From the NCBI RefSeq assembly GCF_020360975.1, contig NW_025408670.1, forward strand, positions 5,580,001-5,644,000: 64,000 bases of DNA, written 5' to 3'. Shown here piece by piece: positions 1-10,225 of the stretch. This DNA comes from Hirsutella rhossiliensis (taxonomy: Eukaryota; Ascomycota; Sordariomycetes; Hypocreales; Ophiocordycipitaceae). Under the pieces are notes generated by a model that made no database searches, was not told the DNA's origin, and saw nothing but the letters and a program-made list of their open reading frames with translations. The position numbers were made by a program, and so were the translations under genes. Within the stretch, counting starts at the first letter, position 1, and each line of letters starts with the position of its first letter.

Positions 1-486
1 GGATTTATACATACATTTACGCGTTTCCGTGCGCCAATAGGAAGATTTTACGTCCTGGAGGTCCGCCAGACGAAAAACAATACATAGAACATGCTTATAT
101 TTACGCGTGTATTTTGACGCGTCATCATATTGGCGCGAATTGGGAACGGAAAGGCGAATGACCACCAACCAATACAAACAATACAAGCCATATATTGCCA
201 GTATGGAAGGCGCCATATTGTATCGTCACAATATGACGGCGAGCATATTGTATTGGTACAATATGAGAAATCGCGTATTGTATTGTATATACTGCAGTAT
301 ACTACTTTATTGTCATATTATTAGCAACACTGATAATTCAGCAGTTGATCTCCAAAGAGCCCGTTCAACACTTGAGAGACGGTGTCCTTTTAACATAATG
401 GCATCCTCTGTTTTCTGACGGCTTCCCTGCGAAATGTCTCGGCGGTCTGCCTTTAGCTGGCGCGTGACAAAGGCCTATCGCAGCAA
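1..486. repeat. AT-rich left edge with a duplicated ATATTG hairpin
   Basis: No gene is supported here. Two inverted repeats with identical 8-bp arms (CATATTGT / ACAATATG, 6-bp loops) lie 8 bp apart at 214-235 and 244-265, embedded in further CATATTG/GTATTG words up to about 310. The sequence ATATTATTAGCAACACTG at 314-331 recurs with one difference at 7,512-7,529, again next to ACAATATG/CATATTG words. This looks like the structured end of a transposable element or a dispersed repeat. The open frames seen here start at GTG or other non-ATG codons and resemble nothing I know. Confidence 0.4.
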
Positions 487-850
487 CTATGCCAATCGAC
501 GAGATCCCCCGCTCTGAAAGTCGAACAGGCATCCTTCGCGGTGGCCGAGCGTCGCGCCCTCAGGATCAATCGTGCTTTCCTTATTTGACACGTGCCAAGT
601 CTTCGTGCCGCGGGGAAGCAGGCTGCAAAGGCCATGTTCGTTCATGAGGTCGATGGTTGGCTCAGGGCTGACCCTCACCACCTGTGCCCTCGACGTGACG
701 CAAGTGCCTCCCTATAGCAGGTCGTATTAATGGAAGTCCCCTGCAAACACAATGTCGGTTCGCTTGCCACTACCGTTGTGGAAACAGGTGATCAGGCTGC
801 CAAGTTCCATCGTCGTGAGAGTCGGGGCCTCCTCGCCCTTACTCCTTCGG
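487..850 (-). pseudogene. LINE (Tad-like) endonuclease fragment
   Basis: Read on the minus strand through two stops, this gives the signature of the AP-endonuclease domain of fungal non-LTR retrotransposons. A V-F-A-G-D-F-H core (usually AGDFNRH) lies near 725-745. It is followed by D-L-L-(stop)-G-G, then I-D-L-M-N-E-H-G-L near 640-665, then S-L-L-P-R-G-T-K-T-W near 595-625. The frame decays after about 540 and stops at 487. There is no reverse transcriptase beside it, so this is a short dead fragment. CpA and TpG are still common here, unlike the DNA to the right, so it was not heavily RIP-mutated. The family call rests on recognised motif order, not on a search. Confidence 0.6.
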
Positions 851-876
851 CTTCCCTTGCATAGTTATATATAGTC

Positions 877-1150
877 ATCCCTTTGAGTGCGGAGGGACCG
901 CACCTAAGTCACGAGCAGGGATATTAGCCAATAGGGACACCGCGCTATTAAGGATACTTTAGTTTACTAGCAAATTAGGCTATAATAGAAGTCCTAACAA
1001 TCCGGGCGGGTATCCCTTTGAGTGCCCGAAGGGAGCAAGGGGGTCACGGACAGGGATACTAGCCAATAAGGACACTAGATAATTAGGGGTACATAATTTA
1101 ACTAGCAAATTAGGCTATGGTAGAAGTCCCAGCAATTAGGCCGGGTATAA
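877..1150. repeat. Two-copy tandem repeat, unit about 135 bp
   Basis: The unit starting ATCCCTTTGAGTGC at 877 is repeated from 1,012. Both units carry the words AGGGATA(T/C)TAGCCAATA, GGACAC, ACTAGCAAATTAGGCTAT and TAGAAGTCC in the same order and end in GGGTAT. The second unit runs into a TATAAATA box-like word at 1,146 and a perfect hairpin (arms CCTACGA/TCGTAGG) at 1,177-1,194. This could be a duplicated promoter or LTR segment of a mobile element. No coding capacity is seen. Confidence 0.6.
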
Positions 1151-1889
1151 ATAGCTACATCACACTGGTCACATCCCCTACGAGTCTTCGTAGGCGGCTT
1201 CTTGTTGCTGCTAGCTGTGCCCAACGGCTTGCGCTGACTTTGTGATCTTGGCTGCCTAAAGTAAGGCAGGATACGCTTTTGCCGCGGTTGACATGTTTGT
1301 GCTGCGTAATAGGGGTAAATATGTCCCTAGCTCGAAACCGTTGTCTAGAGCTGCCGTCTTTTCCATAAGCCTCGCAAAGATCTCTTACAATGCGTTGCCG
1401 CCACTCGCGCTGCGAGGTTATTCGTGACCAGCTTGGCTGCCCCCAGAGCTAAAGAAGGTAGCTGTTAACAAGAGCAGTCTTAAGTAGGAAGGTCTACGTA
1501 AGTGCCCGCTAATTTCCCCTATAAATACGGTGGTCTAATCCCCCCCCCTGCTCTTAGTTAGTCACTAATATTAACACCGCCTATTTAATTATGATAGTCT
1601 ATAGAGATAGACGGTATAGGAAGACGTAATATAGGCTCGGCACTAAATTTTTGCTATATTAGGCGTGCTCGGGGCTATATTATTATCGGCCGGCGCCGAA
1701 TTCGCTCTTTAAATTACTCGCCGGAATAGACTATTAAGAGGAATAGTATAAGGGCGTTATCCTTCTAAGCGAATTAGTTAACCTAGAAGAAGAAGACAAA
1801 TTAGTAAGGGAATTACTAGAGAGCCTATCTTTTAGTACTTATACTTAACCGTTAAGGGTTAGCGTAGTCTTTAGTATACTTTAAGGCTA
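1151..1889. other. Transition into RIP-mutated DNA, no gene seen
   Basis: Base composition shifts between about 1,450 and 1,560, after which CpA and TpG become very rare. The left part (1,195-1,450) still has normal dinucleotides but no recognisable coding frame. The right part is already RIP-type TpA-rich sequence adjoining the piggyBac relic. Confidence 0.4.
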
Positions 1890-2600
1890 ATAGTCCCCCT
1901 TTATATTAGCCTTTTTTACCTTTATAAAGGGCTTATAGAAGCTATAGTTAATTTAGGCTATACTTATAGCCTTAATCCCTAGCTAATAAAGAGCGTTAAG
2001 GAGGTTTAGCGAGGAAAAAAGGTTATTAAAGAAGATATAGTATATTTATTCTAGTAGTTACTTAAGTAAGGTAATAATAACGCTCTAAGTTAAGTTAAGA
2101 GAAATACTACCTTCTACTATACCTCTCTTCCTCTTCTTCCTAGTAGCTAAGCTAAGGGTATTAAAAGGTTAATACTAAAGCTACTAAATAAAATAGTTTA
2201 CTTAGGCTATAACCTATACTTTAAAGCTTATAGGTATAGGCTTATTCTTAACTATAACTATCTACTTTAACTTACTTATATAGCTAACGATATACTTATC
2301 TATAGCTAAATAAGTACTTAGTTAATAGAGGGTAAGAGATACCTACTATATATATTCTGCCTACTTATTAGTATATATAAAGAGTATAAGGAGCCTATAT
2401 AAGATACTATTTAAGTCGCTAATCTATATATACTATTAGAAAAGAAAAAAGCGGTTAAATAATATATATTAAAGGATTAAGTATATAAGGACTATTAAGT
2501 TAGCTATAAAGGTCCTTTAATAGTTTCGGACTCTTATTTCCTTATATAAACCTATATAAATTAAAGTAGTAACTTAGAAAAAGACCTCTTTAAGAGATAT
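1890..2600 (-). pseudogene. piggyBac-like (DDE_Tnp_1_7) transposase relic
   Basis: Translating the minus strand and reading RIP stops as mutated Gln/Trp codons gives the usual order of fungal piggyBac-type transposases. A-I-D-K/E-Y-I-V-S-Y comes first (about 2,290-2,320), then V-K-N-K-P-I-P-I-S-F-K-V-(W)-V-I-A-Q (about 2,205-2,262). A V-I-I-T-L-L segment follows (about 2,070), and then Y-(H)-I-F-F-(D)-N-L-F (about 2,018-2,053). The C-terminal T-x-x-I end with K-K-A-N-I-K-G is near 1,895-1,915. The first catalytic Asp region is recognisable but codons are heavily damaged. No terminal inverted repeats were identified. The element is dead: many in-frame stops and no ATG. Confidence 0.6.
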
Positions 2601-3959
2601 CTCTATCTAGGTATTCTCTTAAAAATACTACTACTTTAAACTCTCTAGGCCTAGCCTTAGACTATTATTTATATACCCGACCTAGCCCTTAACTAGGGAT
2701 TTAGGTAGGAATTACTAGAAAAGTAATAATAGCGTTAGTAGTAGCTATCGGGGCTATAGCTCGCGCTCGGGAACGTAAAAGGGGGTAAACTTATAGCCTC
2801 GTTTAGGCTTAGGGTCGAATATAGGGCGGACTATACTATCGATAGGCTGCTCGCGCTAATAGTAGTCTAGCTATATAAAAAGGGTATATTTAAAGCTATT
2901 TATAGCTAGAATAGCTACCTATAAAGACCCCGGCTAATATAAGAAACTGTTTAACTATAATAAGACTCTATAATACTTATTTCCGCTCTAAGGAGTAAGT
3001 ATCGTCTATAAGGTCCTAGTATAAAGAAGTTATTATATACTAGTCCCTTGGTACGGGGCTAGTACGTTAACCTTACCGTCTACCTAGATCCGGTGCGGGT
3101 CTAATAGGTAATTAAACGGACTAGCTACTATACGTAATTAAACGTATTATATAGACTAGCTACCGTACGTTATTACGCGCGTTAAATACGGACTAGCTAC
3201 CGGTCTTACGAGTTAAAGTAAGAGTAGTAATAACTATCTATATTCTTCTCTACCCGCCTAAGATCTAGCGGGTTCTCTATCTTCTATATATACTATAGCG
3301 AGCGTAGGACCTTACTCGGGGCTTTAACCGAGTAATATCTTAACCTTATAATCGTGCGACGGTAGTACGGCGTATTAGCGGCATTTCTTAGTATTTTCCT
3401 CGGGTAGGCATAGGTATTTCTCTATAATTTCCCCGCTATATTCTCGTAGTAACTTCTTAGGGAAATATCGGTATAATCCTTAATAAACTATTATTACTCG
3501 GGAAATCGTAGTATATTCCCTATATAATATATCCCTAGGGGAAATCTCTATAAAATATCTATATAATCCGCTCGGTTATCGTTTCTAGGATTTCTAGGTA
3601 ATTTCCCGGAGTTTGCCTAGTGGCTTCCGGGTTCCTTCTTCCGCGGGGAGCCTTATAGAGTTAGGGGTAACTTCCCTAGGGGAGGCCGATGTCGTTATAG
3701 GTACCTAGATTATCGACCGTAGGGTGTCCCGTAATAGAAGTTCTACCTGCCCTTTAGGTAGGAGCTCTTAAGTTATTCTACTAAGCGTTTATAGATAAGG
3801 GGACGTTACCGATCTCTTACTACGTTTTCTACTACTAAAAGACGCCGCCTCGTAAACTTACTACTATATAGTAGAGGGGTTATTAATCGCCCTCCCTACT
3901 ATAGACTACTAGGACCGTCTAAGGGTATAAGGCGTGCCTTCCGCTATATAAGGGCGCTA
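2601..3959. other. RIP-degraded sequence, unassigned
   Basis: TpA-rich sequence with CpA/TpG almost absent except for a few words near 3,050-3,065 and 3,600-3,625. The left part may be the N-terminal half of the piggyBac-like element. The right part precedes the Helitron relic. I could not recover a convincing protein family in any frame. Confidence 0.4.
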
Positions 3960-6925
3960 GGGTTAATATATATAATAAGTATCGCGCTAGCTTTAATAGT
4001 AGACAGCTGCTTAAAGCTTGCTCGGTTAATAATATAGCTATTAGTTATAAGTATTAGTACCTTAGAGAGCTTAATAACCTCTCTCTTATTAAAGAGGAAC
4101 TTATTGCCCTATATATACCTTTTAGCTATATTACTAAGTTTACGGTTAATAATAAAACCTATTTAGGAATTAGCTACTATAAGTATATAAAAGGATATAT
4201 TACTATCTTCCTAAATAAAGTAAACGACCTTATAGCTATAGTTCTTCTTTATCTCTTACTATAGGCTATTAAGAATATCTACGTCTCTTAGAGCGGCTTA
4301 GGTAAGCCTAGCTCTATAGACGTTAAACACCTACTTTAGGTACGTAAATCTTAAGTAGTAGCTACCTTAGTATAGCTATAAAGGAATAACCCTTTTTACT
4401 AAGATATTATAATTAACTAAGCGGAGATAGATAGCTAGTAGTATACCGACGGCTTTAGTATTCCGACCGTTATTATAGACCGTATATAAAGAGAGGAACT
4501 ATTATCTACTAAGAAGATATAAATAGACTATATAGTCTTAGATACTAATTAAGGCCTAGAGAAAAATAGCGTTAGAAGTATTAATAAACTTATAGACTTT
4601 ATTAATCTTACTTTCGTAGCTAAATCTTATAATATAGACTATCCTTAAACTTAATCTACTAAATAAGCTCGACCTTCGCTTAGTAAGCCTATAACTATTA
4701 TCCGCGATTTAGCTACTATTAGCTAGGAAGTTAACCCTATATATAAGATATTAACGTTTAGTATATTTCCTCTTAATAGACCAGCTGCTTTTATAGATAG
4801 TAATAAACTATTATTTTTAAGTAATATCGTTAATACTAATCCGGATCTATATAGTAGCCTTATACTATACGTTATATAAGTATAAACTATAAGAGATCAG
4901 CTATTTATTTAAGTAGAGTATAGTATAGATTTTATAGATAGCTTATATAAGGACTTCTTTCTCTAAACATTTTTAAAGCTTTTCCTTTAAGGAAGGGGCA
5001 GCTTAAAATTAAAGTATAGCTTAAGTCCTAACCTATAAAGCGACTCTACTAACTATTATCTAAATTATTCGCTTAGTTACTAGGCTAGATATATATTATA
5101 ATAGTATAGCAGCCGAATTACCGTATACCCTATCTTTTATTTCCTAGTATTTAATACCCTTCTTCGCTCCTTTAACCGCTATATTAATATAGTCTATATT
5201 GCTAAAAACTCCTTTTATAGACTTAAATAGGTATATATAAACCTAACTAAGGACTAACTAAAGAGGGCTAAGGTAGAGATATAGGAGATAAGGACTATAT
5301 TAGACCCTAATATATTAGTCTTACTTCGCGAGCTATTAATTTTTAGTTATATATAGCCGCTCTTAAATAAGTCCTATTTTCTTATATAAAGGAAGATATA
5401 AGCTCTAGATATCCGCGCTAGTATACCTATATTATAAATTACTATTAATCCTTATAATATTAATAATCTAGTTAAGATAAAACTTACTATTTATAGGCTC
5501 TATAATTATAAGTCTACTAAGGAGCTTTAGTAGATCTTTATAGAAAATATAATAGAATCGCTTTTAGTACTATAGATCTAGCTAGCTTAGCCGTTTTCTT
5601 TTATCTAGAAATATTATTATTCTTTAATAAGTATATAAATATAGGCTAGGAGTCTATCTTCGGGAAGGTTAGCTACTACTATATAATAGTAGAAACGAAC
5701 GAATAAGGCAGCCTCTATTTACACGGACTCCTTTACCTAGACGGCAATATACGATTACCGAACCTAATAGATAATATAGCTAACCCCGCGGAAGAAGTAT
5801 ACCGTGCCCGAGTGATCCGATATATAGACTCCGTCTTTTACGAATATCTAAATAAAGATACCGGGAAAGCTATGCGATAAGAGAGGAAGCCTATTTATCC
5901 TATAGAGGAGGTTATAACTAGCACCTCGGCTCTTACTATAGCCTTTAAAGACGAATCTAACTTTATCGCGTACTATTGCTAAGTATACTCCTATATATAC
6001 ACCTGCCTTAAGTATTCTCCTAAGGGGATCGTCGAATAGGGTATAGGTCTATAGAGACGAACGGCCTGCCGCTTTAAAGCACCCTAGAAAATCGTCGACG
6101 AGACGGGGTTTATAGAGGACGGCTTACTTTAGATCCGGCGCAACTATCTACTCGTTAATCGCTATAATAAGTTATTAGCGGTCGGCCTTCGCTATAATCA
6201 CGACGTCTCGATAATCTTAACCAAAACTAAGGGTCTAGCTATAGTATACTATATCACGAACTACGCTACTAAACTAGATACGCCGATATAGAAACGCATT
6301 GCTCTCGCCGCCGAGGTTGCCCGCCAACTTCGTAAAGCCGGTCGTCCGAGGCGTCGCACGCCAGGTCCCGCCCAGCCCGACGACAGGCAGCAGATAGTTT
6401 TAAACGAGAGCCGTCAGTTCCTAATAAGAACGGCAAATCGGATCTTCTCCGAGCGACAACTCTCGGCTATAGAGGTCTATTACTACCTCCTTGGATACGA
6501 CACCGACTTTACCAACGTGCCGCATTGGTCCTTCCTAAACTTAACGGCCCTCTACTGGACAATCTTTCGGCTATGGTCACATCTCCGCCACTGGGCCGGC
6601 GAGCTGACGGACGCAGAACGGCCCCCGGAGACAATCCCTCTAAGGCAAGGAGGGCGAACCCTTTTATACCTAGACGCGTACGCCTACCGCGGCCATGTTC
6701 TACGAGACTTATATCTATATGACTATATATCGATGATTTACTTAGTGCGTTGGAAAGGCCAGGCTAAAGATGAGTCTCACATTTCTCTCGATAGGCAGGA
6801 TTCCGACTATGACGGCTGGATCTAAAAGCTTCGACGGCCCGACGAGTACGCCATCCCGATCTTCCAAGGATACATTAGCGACGACGTTAAAGACGATCAC
6901 CCGGTGTATGCCCGCGCGCAAGTCA
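3960..6925 (+). pseudogene. Truncated Helitron Rep protein relic (DUF6570 + HUH Rep)
   Basis: One plus-strand frame, interrupted by many RIP stops, follows the order of fungal Helitron proteins. A DUF6570-like part comes first (about 4,070-4,450): E-E-L-I-A-L, I-S-Y-x-K-Y-I-K-G, V-R-K-S, N-N-P-F-Y-x-D-I and A-E-I-D-S. Then I-V-x-D-T-N-x-G-L-E-x-N-S (about 4,530-4,575). Then the HUH rolling-circle Rep motif region L-Y-L-H-G-L-L-Y-L-D-G at 5,713-5,745, with the first His read as Tyr. Then Y-N-H-D-V-S-I-I-L-T-K-T-K-G-L (about 6,190-6,235). From about 6,290 the frame is nearly intact: N-R-I-F-S-E-R-Q-L-S-A, T-N-V-P-H-W-S, L-L-Y-L-D-A-Y-A-Y-R-G-H, L-Y-D-Y. A TAA at 6,823 is followed in frame by R-R-P-D-E-Y-A-I-P-I-F-Q-G-Y and D-D-H-P-V-Y. 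The PIF1-type helicase module that normally follows is absent, so the copy is 3'-truncated as well as RIP-mutated. Confidence 0.75.
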
Positions 6926-7587
6926 GCTGCACTTGGGTCGGGCAAGCAAACCGGCGTGAGACAATCCGGCTGCAGGAGGCGACCTAGCCTACGGAGGCAG
7001 CGGTCAGAATGGGAGACTATATCGAATGAGGAGGAGCAGGAGGCTCGGCTGAAGCGCAGACGGCGAAGCTCCCGTAAACAGCCTGCCGCTCCAGCGAATC
7101 CGGCTCCGTCGGGTTTAGGTGATAAAGAGAACCGCAAGGATTGCATCCATGTGCAGCCATAGTATACACGGGAGAAGAATGAGCGTTTGTGACAAAATAT
7201 CGGCGTTCTGTTTAGAAGCGAACTTGAACCAATCCAATTCGATTTAGCCTCCGTCGTGCTCTTCAGATCGCCTCCCACGTAGGAAAGAAATAGAGGGCGG
7301 CTCACAGTGCCGGAGAAGGATGGACTCAAAATTGGTGTGGCTGGAGACTAATAGACACTTGCCCGATTTGGACGGTCAGCCACACGGCGTCCGTAAGACG
7401 GCGTCCGTAGTAAAGTGGTTCGGCGTGCATATCAATTGCCATACAATATGTGCCGCATGACAATATAATATTACTTCGAGGATCTCATATTGCCAATATA
7501 CGTATTGTTTATATTATTCGCAACACTGCACGGTCTGGGTGGGTAGATGTGTATTTAAGAAAAGATACCTTAGAAAGCACAGTGACT
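6926..7587. other. Un-RIPped junk downstream of the Helitron
   Basis: After the Helitron homology ends, a basic, low-complexity plus-strand frame continues to 7,162 (R-R-R-R-S-S-R-K-Q). It has no recognised family, and its earlier half overlaps the Helitron in another frame, so I do not call it a gene. The GACGGCGTCCG-type word occurs twice at about 7,384-7,408 and again near 10,863. At 7,443-7,529 lie ACAATATG, CATATTG and the TTATTCGCAACACTG word shared with the left edge of the window. Confidence 0.4.
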
Positions 7588-8085
7588 TCAAGGCATATGT
7601 CCATAACCTACATCTGGCGCCTCCCAGAGGTCTTCGTCTTGTGGCCAAGCCGGCTTCTTATTCCCCTTTACGGTTGAGTCGGCCTTCTCAGCTGCATGGG
7701 TCGCCTCCTTGAACTCCAACGTACCGGGGTCCTTGACATAGCCATGAAAGGCGACATGAGTCTCGCGACCCAAGTGATCCTGCGTCTTGTAGCTGAATGT
7801 GACGTGGTCGCCCTTGGGATCTTTCTGATGTCTCCCGTTGATGGTCGTTGTTGCGTGAACTTCGCTCCTGTTGTCAGTCAGTCACTGTGGGACGAGCTTT
7901 GGACCAGGAACTGTCCCAGTCCTTCATTTCGGCATGGGAGCATACCGAACAATTACAGCCTTTGGGTAGAGCTGTTTGTCGCGTGCAGTCTGATACGCCA
8001 ATGCAATGAGTTGCCTCATCCGAACTTCGCTTCTGGGGACTTGGGTAGCTTGGAAATAGTACTTGACAATGTTGATGGACGACAT
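7588..8085 (-). CDS. Small hypothetical protein, two exons (139 aa)
   Basis: This gene is invisible to single-frame ORF finding and appears only after splicing. Exon 1 is 8,085-7,946, starting at ATG in context TTCATCATGTCG. The intron is 7,945-7,868 (78 bp, GTATGC..CTGACTGAC..CAG). Exon 2 is 7,867-7,588, ending TGA. Together they give 420 nt, exactly 140 codons with the stop. The unspliced frame has two in-frame TGA codons, both inside the intron. The protein is hydrophilic with no signal peptide or membrane helix. It starts M-S-S-I-N-I-V-K-Y-Y-F, has a middle stretch G-D-H-V-T-F-S-Y-K-T then R-E-T-H-V-A-F-H-G-Y, and ends P-D-V-G-Y-G-H-M-P. I do not recognise a family and assign no function. 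It is divergent from the kinase, sharing a 678-bp upstream region. It could be a real gene or the last coding part of a longer one; perfect phase and consensus splice signals favour a real gene. Confidence 0.65.
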
Positions 8086-8763
8086 GATGAAAACAATCTT
8101 TTCTTCAACAAGTAAGGATATTGAAGATACGGAACTCTCTTACTTATTAAATACCCGATATGACCTCTTACGCAATACCAGGTGGTTGTCAAAAGGAAAT
8201 GAGAGATGCCATGCATATGACGGTTATAGAGAGCCTATTGGCCTTGACCACTGCCCAAGTCAAGAAGGGGACGAAGGTCCCAGTTATATACACAAGAACG
8301 GTGCCCATGTGGGTCGGGACACCTCGCACCCAATCGAAACGATTAGCCATGTCTTACTTTAGCGCCTGGTCGTTCGTACCCACGTGTCAGAACAGCGGTT
8401 CTGCGGCTCGTCCGAATGAGGAGGGTGGCAACGATATTAGTGGGCACACAGAAGAGGCCAAATTGGAGCTATAGGCACGGTTGCGTGGGTGTAAGAGCGA
8501 TGTTTGTGATGCCCCCTTCCGGCTAGGAATGTGCCCCTTTTGGGCCCGCAGAAATCTCAACTAAAGGCCTCACGTGACCTGGCAGGTAACCCATGCCGCC
8601 CTTCCTTCTGCGCCACGCAAAAATGGCCACGGGTGGTTCATCAGGACTCTCTCCACAACACACCCTACCTACTTCAATCATCAAATACATGCACCTGGCA
8701 CGAGCCTCAACATTTTAAACCCAGGTCCCATTCAACGAAAGAACAGACTTGAATCCATTGCAA
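8086..8763. promoter_or_regulatory. Divergent intergenic region between small gene and kinase
   Basis: This 678-bp gap lies between two diverging start codons and so should hold both promoters. Short ORFs exist on both strands, but none resembles a known protein and none continues across a plausible splice site. No clear TATA box or repeated operator was seen. Normal CpA/TpG content shows that this region escaped RIP. Confidence 0.5.
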
Positions 8764-10225
8764 ATGAGTTTTCGATTATCGCGTCGGAATTTCTCGTCGC
8801 GCGCGACAATCATTGGCATTTCCCCGTTGAACTCGACCCGTAAACCGCGCAAAGAATCCACCTTCGTCCTGTCGCATTACACAACCATGTCAGCACCACC
8901 GGTCGAGTACGAGTATATCCATGGGGTAGAGCATCTCAGCGACTATCGAAAGGGCGGCTATCATCTAGTTCACATCAACCATCGACTTGACAAACGCTAT
9001 GGCATAGTGTACAAGCTCGGGCACGGCGCATTCTCCACTGCCTGGCTCGCTGTCGACGAGAAGACGGCAAAATATGTCGCCATCAAACTCAGCACAGCAA
9101 AGGCAGATCGCAATGAGGTTGATATTCTCTCTCAGATCACACAGAGCACAAGCAGCTGCAGCACCGGGCAAGACAAGTCGTCACTACTTCCCGTGGTTCT
9201 TGATCGATTCCAAGTTCGCGGGCCCAATGGCACTCATACATGCCTCGTGACCCTTCCGGCACGATGTAGCTTGCGAGACGCGAAGGAGGCATCCGGTAGC
9301 TCCTTGTTTCAGCTTGACGTTGCCAGATCTCTTGCTGGGCAGCTAGCCATTGCCGTGTCCCTCGTCCATGCTACAGGGTATGCCCATGGAGGTGAGCATC
9401 CCTTTACCTCACACGACAGCAACTCAGCTGACCTTATTTGCTCAAGATCTTCATCTCGGCAATATTCTTTTACAGCTGCCCTCATCCCTCAATGCGTTTT
9501 CCATAGAGCAGCTGTACGAACGTTATGGAAAGCCAGAGCAAGAGCCGGTGGTTTGTCTCGACACCGGGGCAGCAGCAACTAACCCCGGAGTTCCTTCTCA
9601 CGCGGTACTTCCAGTATGGTTGGGCTTACCAAGCAACGATGTCACCCCAGGCGAGGCCAATTTAACGCTGAGCGACTTTGGAGTTGCTTTTCGCCCAAGC
9701 GACAGGTCTCGATTCGAGTCATATACACCCCTCGTACTCCGTCCACCCGAGGCATTCTTTGAACCGACAACGCCTCTCACCTTTTCCTCTGATATTTGGA
9801 GTCTAGGCTGTGTTATTTTCGAGCTTCTCGCCCATAGGTCCCTCATCGACGGGTTCCTCGCTCCACAGGACGAGATTGTAGCGCAGCAGGTAGAACTGCA
9901 AGGTCCCATGCCATCCGAGTGGTGGGGAAAATGGCAGAAGCGGCCCAAGTGGTACGACGAAGCAGGCCGGCCTCTGAGTAATGCGTCTGATATCTGGTCG
10001 TGGAATCGACGGTTCGAGCAGTGGGTGCAAAACCCACGACAGTCCAGAAAAATAGAAACCATCGCTCAAGGCGAGCGGGATGCGCTGCTTGAGCTCCTGA
10101 AGTGGATGCTTGCATGGAGGCCAAGTGAGCGACCGGATATAAAAGAGGTGCTTGAATCAAAGTGGATAACAGGGTGGGCTTTGCCTGCGTACCAGAGAGG
10201 CTTGGATAGGCATTCAACTCGATAG
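8764..10225 (+). CDS. SRPK-like serine/threonine protein kinase
   Basis: Exon 1 is 8,764-9,391, the intron 9,392-9,446 (55 bp, GTGAGC..GCTGAC..AAG) and exon 2 9,447-10,225, giving 468 aa. Kinase motifs are complete. The Gly loop G-H-G-A-F-S is at residues 86-91 and V-A-I-K with Lys108. The C-helix Glu is about 118. Catalytic H-G-D-L-H-L-G-N is at 208-215 (Asp210, Asn215; HGD instead of HRD) and is created by the splice. D-F-G is at 286-288, then P-P-E and S-D-I-W-S-L-G. A Tyr-rich start followed by G-G-Y-H and HGDLHLGNILL is typical of the expanded fungal SRPK-like family, which phosphorylates Ser/Arg-type substrates in the founding members; the substrate here is unknown. The N-terminal 45 residues are basic and Ser/Arg-rich, like a mitochondrial presequence. 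The upstream in-frame TTG is not used as start. A second ATG at 8,887 is an alternative start. The gene is intact although flanked on both sides by RIP-mutated DNA. Confidence 0.87.

Noticed and set aside
6770..7162. 130-codon plus-strand frame with basic tail
   Set aside because: Its first part overlaps the Helitron in another frame; the rest is low-complexity without homology that I know.
6742..7329. 195-codon minus-strand frame
   Set aside because: Antisense to the Helitron fragment, non-ATG start, Cys/Arg/Ser-biased, no family.
7696..8115. 139-codon plus-strand frame
   Set aside because: Antisense to the spliced small gene, whose splice signals and phase are better evidence.
8749..8763. 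Start of the kinase at the upstream TTG
   Set aside because: Non-ATG; the ATG five codons later is adequate.
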